Shown here piece by piece: positions 7,921 to 15,778 of a stretch of 64,000 bases of DNA. The DNA is taken from assembly GCA_964414345.1 (NCBI GenBank), contig CAYPWF010000011.1:1-64000 (forward strand), given 5' to 3'. Source of the stretch: Desulfocorpusculum sp964414345. GTDB lineage: Bacteria; Desulfobacterota; Desulfocorpusculales; Desulfocorpusculum. Both the position numbers and the translations under genes were made by a program. Every line of letters begins with the position of its first letter. Within the stretch, counting starts at the first letter, position 1. The notes under the pieces were generated by a model, which was given only the letters and a program-made list of their open reading frames with translations, did not search any database and was not told where the DNA came from.

Positions 7921-8916
7921 ATGTGGAATTCGGAGAAGTGCGACCTTTGCGGGGAATGTCTGGAGAAGTGCCTCTATGTGGAGTACGATCGGGGAAAAGC
8001 CGCGGGCCAGATAAGAGAACTCATGGAGGGGAAGGAGGCCGAGATCCTCTCCAAATGCGTGACATGTTGCGGCTGCAGGGAATATTGTCCCACTGGGGCC
8101 GATCCACACGACCTCATCTTGAAGGCTCAGGAGAGGTTCGGTTCCTTCAAGGTGCATGAGAAGGAAGCCACGGCCATGGAGCTGGTCTCCAAGATTCCAA
8201 GCCAGGTCATGCCCGGGGATCCAGCAAGGCCTGCCCTCTCCCTCTGCGTAATGGAGAGGCAGCTTCCAGAAGGAACCCTCGAGAGCTGCCTTTTCCGCGG
8301 ATTGACCTTAGTGAAGGGGGGCGAGTTTTTCTGTCTCATAGGCTACGTGCACCAGGGGAAAGAGGCTCCCATCCGCCAGGGCGCGAGGGGGTTCATAGAG
8401 CGTTTGTCCAGCCTGGGCAAGGAGATTGTGTTCCTCCACGACGATTGCTACGCCATGGTCCATGTCAAGGTAAAGGATTACGGGATCCAGGTCCCATTCC
8501 GGTACATGCACCTGTTCGAGTATCTGCGCAATTACCTAAAGGAAAACACATCGAACATAAAGAAGCTCGGGATCAAGGTGGCATACCAGAGGCCTTGTGC
8601 GTCTCGCTTCACCCCCGAGAAGGACGCTTTCCTGGATGAGATCTTCGAGCTCATAGGCGTGGAGCGACCAAGGCGCAAGTATGAGGCTCAGAGGGCCCTT
8701 TGCTGCACAGCCCCCATAATCCGAGTTTTCCCGGAACTGGCTCAAGAAATTCAGGCCAGGAACATTGAGGATGCAATAAACTGTGGGGCCGAGGCCATCA
8801 TCACTCTGTGCCCCATATGCGACAGGATCCTCAGGAGGCCAGCAGAGGCTCGCGGTTTGCGCAAGATCTACATCACGGACCTTTGCCGAATGGCCCTGGG
8901 GGAGTTGCATCTCTGA
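7921..8916 (+). CDS. 4Fe-4S / CCG-domain (HdrD-like) protein
   Basis: 331 residues, start ATG with GGGGGTGA 4 bases upstream. The N-terminus carries two [4Fe-4S] motifs, CDLCGECLEKC and CVTCCGCREYCP. The remainder has the cysteine-rich pattern of heterodisulfide-reductase subunit D-like proteins (HDDCYAM, YQRPCASR, ALCCTAP, TLCPICDRIL). The second half is typical of thiol- or disulfide-linked electron transfer modules. It is paralogous to the next gene: they share the order of cysteines and the ending ITDLCRMALGE / IIDLCKMALGE. It belongs to a four-gene operon with a GlcD-like flavoprotein and a GlcF-like protein, so it probably passes electrons from a hydroxy-acid oxidation. The substrate is unknown. 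Confidence 0.85.
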   Translation: MWNSEKCDLCGECLEKCLYVEYDRGKAAGQIRELMEGKEAEILSKCVTCCGCREYCPTGADPHDLILKAQERFGSFKVHEKEATAMELVSKIPSQVMPGDPARPALSLCVMERQLPEGTLESCLFRGLTLVKGGEFFCLIGYVHQGKEAPIRQGARGFIERLSSLGKEIVFLHDDCYAMVHVKVKDYGIQVPFRYMHLFEYLRNYLKENTSNIKKLGIKVAYQRPCASRFTPEKDAFLDEIFELIGVERPRRKYEAQRALCCTAPIIRVFPELAQEIQARNIEDAINCGAEAIITLCPICDRILRRPAEARGLRKIYITDLCRMALGELHL

Positions 8917-8936
8917 CGGCTGAACAGGAGGATCCC

Positions 8937-9965
8937 ATGTTGGCTCTGAGACACGACCCAGAAATTTGCAAAGAGTGCCCCTCCCCCAGGTGCCTTCTCG
9001 ACTGCCAGTACGTGGAGATGGGGGAGGAAGAGGCCCGCCAGGAGATCCTCAAGTTGACTAGGGGCGAGGATTCCAGGCTGCTCAAAGATTGCGTGACTTG
9101 CTACGGATGCGAGGAGTACTGCCCGTATGGCAACCACCCCTTCTTCCTGATCTGCGAGATGAGGGAGAAAAAAAGGATGTACACGGCCCCCAGGCCCATA
9201 ACCAATCAGTGGAAGAACATGACCCAGATGCAGGGCAAGGCCCTGGTGGGAAAGCTGAAAGATGTTGTGCTTTCCTCCTGTCTCCTCCCCTCCCTGGGCA
9301 CAATGGCATCCGGAGAGATATTCGCAGGTCTGTCATTTTCCATGGTCTTCGGTGCCGAGTTCATGTGCCCTGCGGTGCACACTCATTTCGCCAACATGTC
9401 TCTGGTGAAAGAGAGGCTCCCGATTGTGTTGGAAAACTTCAGGAAGCTGGGCGTGCGAGAACTCATATGCCTGCACGACGAGTGCTACGGGACTTTCACC
9501 TCCCTGGCCCAGGCCTACGGGATGGAAGTGCCATTCGAGCCTATCTACTACATGGACTTCCTCCTGAGAAGGCTGGAGGAGCTCCAGGAAAGGCTCCGGC
9601 CTCTGGAGGTCAGGGTGGTCTATCAGCGCCCGTGCTCCAACAGGTGGATCCCCCGAAAGCACGCCGTGGCGAAAAGGCTCTTGGACATGCTCGGGGCGAG
9701 ACTCATGGAGCGCACATACCAGGACGATAACAGCCTCTGCTGCGGAGGGATCCTGAGGCTCATAGGGGGCTACAAACTATCGGATGAGGTTCAGAGACGA
9801 AACATAGAGGACATGGCCAGGACAGGGGCCGAGTATTGCGTCTTCAACTGCCCTGCCTGCCAGGGGACACTGGGCCCCAAGGTGGCCAAGGCCGGCCTGA
9901 AGCCCATCCACATTATCGACCTGTGCAAGATGGCCCTGGGGGAGATCCCCAAGGGGGAGGTGTGA
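8937..9965 (+). CDS. 4Fe-4S / CCG-domain (HdrD-like) protein, paralogue
   Basis: 342 residues from the ATG at 8937, with CAGGAGG 5 bases upstream. The first cluster motif is altered in spacing (CKECPSPRCLLDC, CxxCx4CxxxC), while the second is standard (CVTCYGCEEYCP). CCG-type cysteines follow: HDECYGT, YQRPCSNR, SLCCGG and FNCPACQGTL. It begins 20 bp after its paralogue and ends 1 bp before the flavoprotein gene. The pair of paralogues could form a heterodimer. The different first cluster suggests the two copies are not redundant. The role as an electron carrier is inferred from the family and operon. Confidence 0.85.
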   Translation: MLALRHDPEICKECPSPRCLLDCQYVEMGEEEARQEILKLTRGEDSRLLKDCVTCYGCEEYCPYGNHPFFLICEMREKKRMYTAPRPITNQWKNMTQMQGKALVGKLKDVVLSSCLLPSLGTMASGEIFAGLSFSMVFGAEFMCPAVHTHFANMSLVKERLPIVLENFRKLGVRELICLHDECYGTFTSLAQAYGMEVPFEPIYYMDFLLRRLEELQERLRPLEVRVVYQRPCSNRWIPRKHAVAKRLLDMLGARLMERTYQDDNSLCCGGILRLIGGYKLSDEVQRRNIEDMARTGAEYCVFNCPACQGTLGPKVAKAGLKPIHIIDLCKMALGEIPKGEV

Positions 9966-9966
9966 G

Positions 9967-11343
9967 ATGGGAGACATACTAGATTCCTTGAAGGAGATCC
10001 TGGGGGAGAGGTGGGTCTCCAATCGCCCCGAGGAGCTATGGTACTACTCGCGGGATCCTGGGGTCCTGGAGCCTCACCTTCCAGATTACGTGGTGGCCCC
10101 GCAGACTCCGGAGCAAGTCCAGAGTATAGTGCAGCTGGCCGTGAGAGAAAGGGTGCCCGTGGTCCCCATGGGGAACGCCATGGCCCTAACAGGCTTGGTG
10201 ATTCCCCTCAGGGGAGGCATAGTGGTGGATATGAAGAGAATGAACAGGATCCTGGAGGTGAACGAGAGGGCCAGATATGCGGTGGTGGAAGGGGGGACCT
10301 CCCAGGGCGCTCTCAAGGCTTACCTCCAGGAGCATTACCCCCATCTGAGGCACAGCCTCCCCGATGCCCCGGCGGGTACTACCATTGCGGCCAATGTGGC
10401 CCTCCACGGCCAGGGGCGGCTCACACAGCAATACGGCTTCAACTCCGAGATGGTCTGCGGACTGGAAGTCGTGTTGCCCACAGGGGAGATCTGCAGGGTG
10501 GGCTCACCGTCTCTTGGGCCGTACTGGTTTTCCAGGAGCCCGACTCTGCCTGATCTCTCTGGCCTGTTTCTGGGATGGCTTGGAACAACCGGGATAATCA
10601 CCAAGGTGGGACTGAGACTCTACCCCAACAAGCGATTCAGGGAGGTGGAGATCTTTGTCACGGATATACCCGAGTTGGTCCCGGAGCTCATCTACAGGCT
10701 CACCCACCTGGAGCTGCTGGAGGACATAACCGTTTGGTTCCAGCCCAAGCCCCTCATGTTCAAGGACAACTATCATGTGACCATTTACTTCACCGGTGAC
10801 AGCCAGGAGGAGGTGGACTTCAAAAGGAAAATGGTCTGGGACTCCCTACAAGAATTCATGGATTCCAAGGACGGGGGCTTCATGGTTGTGGATCCCCTCA
10901 AGCCTCAGCTCCTTGAGATGCCCCAGAGGAGTGTGGCGGAGTTCGCGGACGTGCCGAGGGGCGGCGGTTTCGAGTATTCAGGCCCCATAACCCTTGTGGA
11001 GCACTTCCCGAGATATGCCCAGAAGCTGGTGGAACTCGCCGGGAAGTACGACCTGCTTTACGCGGGCACGGCCAGGGTGATATCGGGCGGGCACGCCATG
11101 ATGTTCGCCATATCCTTTGCCTTCAACCGCGCGGATAGGGCTATGATGGGGAGGGTAAAGGCGGCCATGGACGAGGCCACGGAATTCGCTCTCCAAATGG
11201 GCTCCATCCCCTGGAAGCCCAACTTCATGGAACAGAAGATGATTCTCCAGAAGATGGATCCCGTCACCCGGGGGTTGATTCAAAGGGTGAGAAGACTCCT
11301 GGATCCCGAGAACATCATGAACCCAGGCAACTGGGAGGTGTGA
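9967..11343 (+). CDS. FAD-binding oxidoreductase, GlcD-like
   Basis: 458 residues, with the layout of FAD-linked oxidases of the vanillyl-alcohol-oxidase superfamily: an N-terminal FAD-binding domain (PVVPMGNAMALTGLVIPLRG, then VVEGGTSQGALKAYLQ and NVALHGQGRLTQQYG) and a C-terminal cap. The C-terminus ends LLDPENIMNPGNW, a typical GlcD ending. The usual glycine-rich GGGTGLTGG is replaced by GNAMALTGL, so it is a diverged subgroup. Members oxidise glycolate, D-lactate or other 2-hydroxy acids. It sits between two CCG Fe-S genes and a GlcF-like gene that overlaps its stop codon, indicating a membrane-associated dehydrogenase complex. Confidence 0.85.
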   Translation: MGDILDSLKEILGERWVSNRPEELWYYSRDPGVLEPHLPDYVVAPQTPEQVQSIVQLAVRERVPVVPMGNAMALTGLVIPLRGGIVVDMKRMNRILEVNERARYAVVEGGTSQGALKAYLQEHYPHLRHSLPDAPAGTTIAANVALHGQGRLTQQYGFNSEMVCGLEVVLPTGEICRVGSPSLGPYWFSRSPTLPDLSGLFLGWLGTTGIITKVGLRLYPNKRFREVEIFVTDIPELVPELIYRLTHLELLEDITVWFQPKPLMFKDNYHVTIYFTGDSQEEVDFKRKMVWDSLQEFMDSKDGGFMVVDPLKPQLLEMPQRSVAEFADVPRGGGFEYSGPITLVEHFPRYAQKLVELAGKYDLLYAGTARVISGGHAMMFAISFAFNRADRAMMGRVKAAMDEATEFALQMGSIPWKPNFMEQKMILQKMDPVTRGLIQRVRRLLDPENIMNPGNWEV

Positions 11344-11345
11344 TG

Positions 11346-12518
11346 ATGGAATACGTGCGCTCCATAGAGCACAAGGATGTGGTGCACCGCTGCTTCCGAT
11401 GCGGTTACTGCAAGTTCCCCAGCGACTACTTGGATTTCAATTGCCCCTCTTACAAGGTCTTCGGCTGGGACACCTATTCCCCGGGTGGCAGGATGTGGCT
11501 CATAAGGGCATGGCTGAGCGGAGAGGTAGAGACCAGCGAGCGCTTTGCCGAGATCCTTTACTCCTGCACTGCATGCGGGAGCTGCCAGCAACATTGTCCT
11601 TTCCCACGCTTCAGCGATTCACTCTTGAAGGTCTTTGAGGAGGTGAAGGCGGAGCTGGTGAACCATGGCAGGATCCCCCCAACCGTGAGAGATTACTTCA
11701 AGGCCATTTCCATAAGCGGTAACCCTTACAAGATGCCCAGGCAAGACAGGGGCAAGTGGGCTGAGGGAACGGGCCTGGAACGTTACTCGGGCCAGGAATT
11801 CCTCCTCTATGCGGGTTGCGTGGCCTCCCTGGACGAGGTGGGACAGAGGATGGCCAGATCCGTGGGGAAGATTCTGTCGGCGTCGGGCATCTCGGTGGGC
11901 ATACTGGCAGAGGAGGAGCCCTGCGATGGATCGGAGGTAAGGGCTCTGGGAGAGGTGGAGCTTTTCAGGCAATTGGCCAAGGAGAACATAGAGGACTTCA
12001 AGAGGAGGGGGATAACCAGGATCATAGCCATGGACCCCCATGCCTATGATGCGTTCAAGAATCACTATCCAGAGCTCGGAGGAACCTTTCAAGTCTTCCA
12101 TTACACCGAGACCCTTGTCAGGCTCATCAAGGAAGGAAGGGTGAGGCCGAGGAGGCTGGATGCGCGAGTCACCTACCACGATCCTTGTTACCTGGGGCGG
12201 CATAACAAGATACATGAGGCCCCGCGCCGAACTCTCAGGGCCGTGGAGGGACTGGAGCTCGTGGAAATGAGAAGGCACAGGGAGAACTCCTTCTGCTGCG
12301 GCGGTGGAGGAGGTAACTTTTTTACGGACATACTGGGAAGAGGGGAGCAGAGGCCGGGCAGCATTCGCATCAAGGAGGCACTTGCAACTGGAGCCAGCAT
12401 CCTGGCTGTGGCCTGCCCCATTTGTGCCAAGATGCTCAGTGATGCATCCAAGGAGCAGGAAGAATCTGGAAAACTCGAGATCCTGGACGTGGCTGGAGTA
12501 TTGGCCGGGGCCATTTGA
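11346..12518 (+). CDS. GlcF/HdrD-like Fe-S subunit
   Basis: 390 residues. Tandem ATGs at 11343 and 11346 overlap the preceding stop; 11346 fits better with GGGAGGTG upstream. Cluster motifs are CFRCGYC and CTACGSCQQHCP near the N-terminus. Two CCG domains follow (YAGCVASLDEVGQ, and YHDPCYLGRH with FCCGGGGGN, then ACPICAKML). This is the usual partner of GlcD-type flavoproteins and of LutA/GlcF-like electron-transfer proteins. It is the last gene of the operon and runs convergently into the receiver gene at 12615. The 96-bp gap holds no clear terminator. Confidence 0.85.
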   Translation: MEYVRSIEHKDVVHRCFRCGYCKFPSDYLDFNCPSYKVFGWDTYSPGGRMWLIRAWLSGEVETSERFAEILYSCTACGSCQQHCPFPRFSDSLLKVFEEVKAELVNHGRIPPTVRDYFKAISISGNPYKMPRQDRGKWAEGTGLERYSGQEFLLYAGCVASLDEVGQRMARSVGKILSASGISVGILAEEEPCDGSEVRALGEVELFRQLAKENIEDFKRRGITRIIAMDPHAYDAFKNHYPELGGTFQVFHYTETLVRLIKEGRVRPRRLDARVTYHDPCYLGRHNKIHEAPRRTLRAVEGLELVEMRRHRENSFCCGGGGGNFFTDILGRGEQRPGSIRIKEALATGASILAVACPICAKMLSDASKEQEESGKLEILDVAGVLAGAI

Positions 12519-12614
12519 CTCTCGCCCCTGTCAACTTAAAGAGCCCCTTGCCGGGTATCATGCCGGGACCCCGCCCCATCCCCCTTTGGGCATCTGAGTC
12601 TCCGGCACCCGGGA

Positions 12615-13049
12615 TCACCCTTTTCCCCCAGATGACCCCCCGGTATCCATATCCTTGAGGCCCTGAGCAGCTGCCTTCCGCTCTGCCGCGTTCTCTATGG
12701 CTGCGGCCAGGGAGTCCACAGGGCAGGGTTTGAGGAGAATGTCCCCCACGCCTCCCTCCAGGGCCATGGTCACCTTTTCCAGATCTATGTGCCCGGTCAG
12801 CATTATGACCGGGACCATGGGGTCCCTCTTCCTGATCTCCTGAAGGGTGGCGATCCCGTCCATCCCGGGCATCTTGAGGTCCAGGACTATCACGTCGGCC
12901 TGAGCCCCCTCAAGCCAGGAAAGCGCGCTTGGACCGTCCCTGGCCGTAGAAACCTGCATGCCTCGTCTAGTGAGCACCTTGGCCAAGGACTCGGCGTAAA
13001 GCTCTTCGTCGTCCACAAGAAGAACCCTGATCCCGCTGCCCACGGCCAT
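12615..13049 (-). CDS. Stand-alone response regulator receiver
   Basis: 144 residues with one receiver domain: LLVDDEELYAESLAKVL, phospho-acceptor Asp57 in VLDLKMPGMDG, Thr in MLTGH, and Lys in LLKPCP. There is no output domain; a short glycine/serine tail follows. It is the distal gene of the minus-strand operon that begins with the frameshifted homologue of the first gene in the window. It lies 43 bp downstream of a second receiver. The arrangement mirrors the receiver at 4474, so it is probably part of the same signalling type. Confidence 0.9.
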   Translation of the reverse strand: MAVGSGIRVLLVDDEELYAESLAKVLTRRGMQVSTARDGPSALSWLEGAQADVIVLDLKMPGMDGIATLQEIRKRDPMVPVIMLTGHIDLEKVTMALEGGVGDILLKPCPVDSLAAAIENAAERKAAAQGLKDMDTGGSSGGKG

Positions 13050-13092
13050 TTCCTCCTCAGTTCTGGCAATGCCCAGTTAGTCGCCTTTAGAC

Positions 13093-13515
13093 TCAGTCCG
13101 AACCCTTTCCCTCAGGCCCCCACTCCATAAGAGCTTCGAGCTGCAACCATTTGCGCTCCCGGGCCTCTTTTATTTTTTCAACCAGCTCTTCAACATCCAT
13201 GGGCTTGAGCACATAGTCAAACGCCCCTCCCCGCATGCCTTGAAGTCCTTTTTCCACAGAGCCCACTGCCGTAAGCAGGATGACCTCTGTTTCAGGCCAT
13301 GAGGTCTTGATCCGCTTGAGGGTTTCCAGCCCGTCCATGCCGGGCATCATTAGGTCCAGCACTACCACGTCAAAGGGGCTCTTCTCCAGCCTTTCCAAGG
13401 CCTCCTGGCCGCTGGTGGCGCCCTCCACCTCCAGCCCCCTGCGGCCCAGGACCTTCACAAGGGACTGCAGGAACTCGGTCTCGTCATCCACCAGAAGCAC
13501 CCTGACCCTCTCCAT
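13093..13515 (-). CDS. Stand-alone response regulator receiver
   Basis: 140 residues with a single receiver domain. LLVDDETEFLQSLVKVL, Asp54 in VVLDLMMPGMDG, LLTAVG and YVLKPMD supply the pocket residues. A basic tail (residues 122-140) has no recognised fold. It lies in the same operon as the adjacent receiver, two small membrane or exported proteins and a damaged TauE gene. Two consecutive receivers with no intact dedicated kinase next to them is unusual; the kinase relic at 19734-20265 may once have served them. Confidence 0.9.
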   Translation of the reverse strand: MERVRVLLVDDETEFLQSLVKVLGRRGLEVEGATSGQEALERLEKSPFDVVVLDLMMPGMDGLETLKRIKTSWPETEVILLTAVGSVEKGLQGMRGGAFDYVLKPMDVEELVEKIKEARERKWLQLEALMEWGPEGKGSD

Positions 13516-13563
13516 GAAGCCTCCTCGACTTCTGGGACATCCTGAGCCCCCTGGTCCCAGGTG

Positions 13564-13815
13564 TCAACCTGGGAAAAACCTTCTCAGGAGTAACCGTCCC
13601 AGAACCATGGTGCCCAGGGCCATGGGCAGGAAGGTCTTGAGAAACACGCTTGCGATGTCCTCACCTGCCCCGTGGCTCGCGTACATGCTCCATGTGAGTT
13701 CCCCCAGGATGAGGAGGTTGAGGCCCACCACCATGAGCAGCCTCCAGCCCCCTGCACAAGAGGCCGCCTCACCCTGTGCTTGCTCTGTCTCGAGACTCCT
13801 CTTCTGTGCGAACAC
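13564..13815 (-). CDS. 83-residue two-TM membrane protein
   Basis: GTG start with GAGGAGGG immediately upstream. After about 25 polar residues there are two hydrophobic helices (LLMVVGLNLLILGELTW and FLPMALGTMVLGRLLL) and a short basic end. It lies 11 bp downstream of the exported-protein gene and 48 bp upstream of the receiver gene, in the damaged TauE operon. Family not recognised. It occupies a position similar to the small membrane genes after the TauE gene in region 1. Confidence 0.55.
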   Translation of the reverse strand: MFAQKRSLETEQAQGEAASCAGGWRLLMVVGLNLLILGELTWSMYASHGAGEDIASVFLKTFLPMALGTMVLGRLLLRRFFPG

Positions 13816-13826
13816 TGCCCTCCTCC

Positions 13827-14165
13827 TCAGTTCTTCATGAGGTCCTGCCTGGTCACGTTCATCACCTTTACGGCCAGCCTCTCGGTGCCCTTGATCTCGT
13901 ATGCTATGCGCAGGACATCCCCCGGCTTTGGGGATGCTCCGATGAGGGCCCTGGATGCATCGTACAAGGAAGTGGCTCCGGTGGGCCTGCCGTAAGGATG
14001 CTCAGGGGAGAAGTCGGTGTCGTATTCCTCCAGGGTAATGACCTTGCTCGACTCGTCGAACTTGACGCACTTGCCCTGGCTTACCTCGGCGCAGACACCC
14101 GTTGCTGCCAGGCCAAGCAACCATATGGTGCTGAGGATCGCCACCAGTGTTTTCTTCTTTCTCAT
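13827..14165 (-). CDS. Exported protein of unknown function
   Basis: 112 residues. A signal peptide is clear: KKK, then a hydrophobic stretch of about 16 residues, then VCAEVS with predicted cleavage after Ala. The mature part of about 87 residues begins with the only other cysteine (GKCVKF) and contains PYGRPTGATSLYDASRALIGASP. It probably lies in the periplasm. ATG start with GGAGGTTGAGCTC upstream, 22 bp after the TauE gene. Family not recognised; an accessory binding protein for the permease is one possibility. Confidence 0.7.
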   Translation of the reverse strand: MRKKKTLVAILSTIWLLGLAATGVCAEVSQGKCVKFDESSKVITLEEYDTDFSPEHPYGRPTGATSLYDASRALIGASPKPGDVLRIAYEIKGTERLAVKVMNVTRQDLMKN

Positions 14166-14187
14166 GAGCTCAACCTCCTTGTCTCTC

Positions 14188-15226
14188 TCAGGCGGCCCTT
14201 GCCACAGCCCGCTGCCTGGCCTTCTTGTCTCGAAGCTCCTGGGCCGCGCCTTTGAGCATGATAACGGTGATATAGGCTGACATGAGCCCTATGGTGGCCA
14301 GGATCAGGGCCGCAGAAACCGCTGTGAACCGAAACTCCTTGAGGATGATGGAGACCATGCAAGCCACAACACAGGTTCCGAAGGCCAGCCTTATGCCATA
14401 GCCCTTGGCGTACTTGGTGGCAACAGTGCCTATCTGGGCTCCTATGGCGGCTCCTGTGAGCATGACGAACACTGCCACCAGCTCTATCCTTCCCTTCATG
14501 GAGTAAGTGAAGGCCCCGTACAACCCCGAGATCATCACCTCGAAGAAGTCGGTTCCAACGGCAATGTGGTGGGGCAGCCGATCAGGTAACCAAGGCCGGC
14601 ATCCTAAGAAGCCCCCCTCCTATGCCCAGAAACCCTGCAAGCAGACCTGTCATGGAACTCACACCTATGGGCAGCCACATGGAACAGGTGAACCCGGCTG
14701 TCTTGAAGTGCACCATTGGTGGAATCTTGATCCTGTGAAGGGTCTTATACCATGTGATGCCCTCGGTGCCCTTCTCACCATCCGCCAGACCCATCCTCTT
14801 GTTTCGGGTGGCCTTGTAATAATCGTAGAAGATCATCCAGCCGATAAGGGCCAAAAAGACCACGTAAACCCACCTGACTATGGATTCCACCTTGCCCAGT
14901 CTCTCCAGGTACATGACCAGCTGGGCCCCCACCTCTATTCCTATGAAGGTTCCCAGAACCATTATGAAGCCCAGTTTGTAGTCCACATTCCCGAACTTGG
15001 AGTGGCGCATGGTGGAAATCATGGACTTGCCGGCTATGTGGGCCATGTCCGTTCCTATGGCAAAAGCCATGGGGAACCCCAGGATATTCAGCCCCGGGGT
15101 GACCATCCAGGCCCCGCCCATCCCGAAGAAGCCTCCCAGAACCCCAACCGAAAAGCCGATCAACACAAGCCCTGGCCAGAAGATGGTCACCCCGGCTATG
15201 GGCACATAAAGATATAGCCAGTCCAT
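14188..15226 (-). pseudogene. TauE/SafE permease with two frameshifts
   Basis: The N-terminal 214 residues (15226 to 14582) and the C-terminal 116 residues (14538 to 14188) together match the TauE at 630-1700. Both glycine-rich hallmarks are present (GVLGGFFGMGGAWMVTPG, AGFLGIGGGLLRMPALV). Between them the correct sequence (YLIGCPTHIAVGTDFFEV) is spread over two other frames. Two single-base deletions explain this, one near 14587-14590 and one near 14566-14574. As read, translation stops just after PALVT. It may be a true pseudogene or two clustered sequencing errors. It begins 13 bp after the stop of the gene-1 homologue. Confidence 0.8.
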
Positions 15227-15239
15227 TCCCTCACCTCCC

Positions 15240-15525
15240 TCAGTGCTCCACTATCTTCCGCGATTTCAGGTCCAGTCCGGTCCGGGCCATGATGAAGTCC
15301 ATGAGGGACCCCAGGATCCCCCCCCCACAAGGCGGTGAGCACAACCGCCCAGATAGCGAAAAGCAGCGTATTGGTGTTGTATAGGTTAGCGAAATATTTC
15401 ATGATACCGCTGAGCCTTCTGGTGTCGGCCACAACCACCAGGTTTGTGGCCTTCTCTCCAGCGGCCAGGACCCAATCCGGGGCCAGGGCCCACAGGGAGG
15501 TGCCCCAGCTCAACAGGGCTTCCAT
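15240..15525 (-). pseudogene. Homologue of the first membrane protein, frameshifted at a G9 tract
   Basis: An ATG at 15525, preceded by a GGAG-type site, opens a frame encoding a soluble N-terminus and a hydrophobic helix (TLLFAIWAVVLTALWGG). The frame then breaks in a run of nine G (plus-strand C 15318-15326). One base fewer in the run restores ILGSLMDFIMARTGLDLKSRKIVEH-type sequence that stops at 15240, 13 bp before the TauE start. That tail resembles the tail of the protein at 57-614. The full product would be about 94 residues. The indel could be decay, phase variation or a homopolymer read error. Confidence 0.65.
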
Positions 15526-15630
15526 GCCTCTCACGCTCCAGCTCTTCCTCCTTCTTCCAACTCTTCCCATCTCAGCCTCCTCCAGATCCTGGTCTTGTTC
15601 GGAACCGACCCATGCCTTGCGCGATCCCGT

Positions 15631-15650
15631 TTGAATCACCACAGATTCAA
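15631..15650. promoter_or_regulatory. Perfect 7-bp inverted repeat in divergent promoter region
   Basis: TTGAATC, six bases, GATTCAA. It lies in the 253-bp gap between the divergent starts at 15525 (minus) and 15779 (plus), just where an operator for the regulator encoded at 15779-18319 would be expected. The operator role is inference. Confidence 0.4.
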
Positions 15651-15661
15651 GATCCATGCCA
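15647..15661 (-). promoter_or_regulatory. Candidate sigma54-type promoter with TTGA -12 element
   Basis: Minus strand TGGCATGGATCTTGA has the exact -24/-12 spacing of sigma54 promoters (TGGCAYG, four bases, TTGC), but the final C is A. It overlaps one arm of the inverted repeat at 15631-15650 and lies about 120 bp upstream of the minus operon. A similar site is at 27166-27180. The non-consensus -12 GA keeps confidence low. Confidence 0.25.
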
Positions 15662-15778
15662 GGGCCGAACCGGCCATTCGCCACCGGAGACAGCTTTGTT
15701 ACATATGACAACCATAGGAGATCACGGAACTTTCCAAACAAACCGGGCTGATCAGTCCCTTGCGGGAAATCGCGCAAC

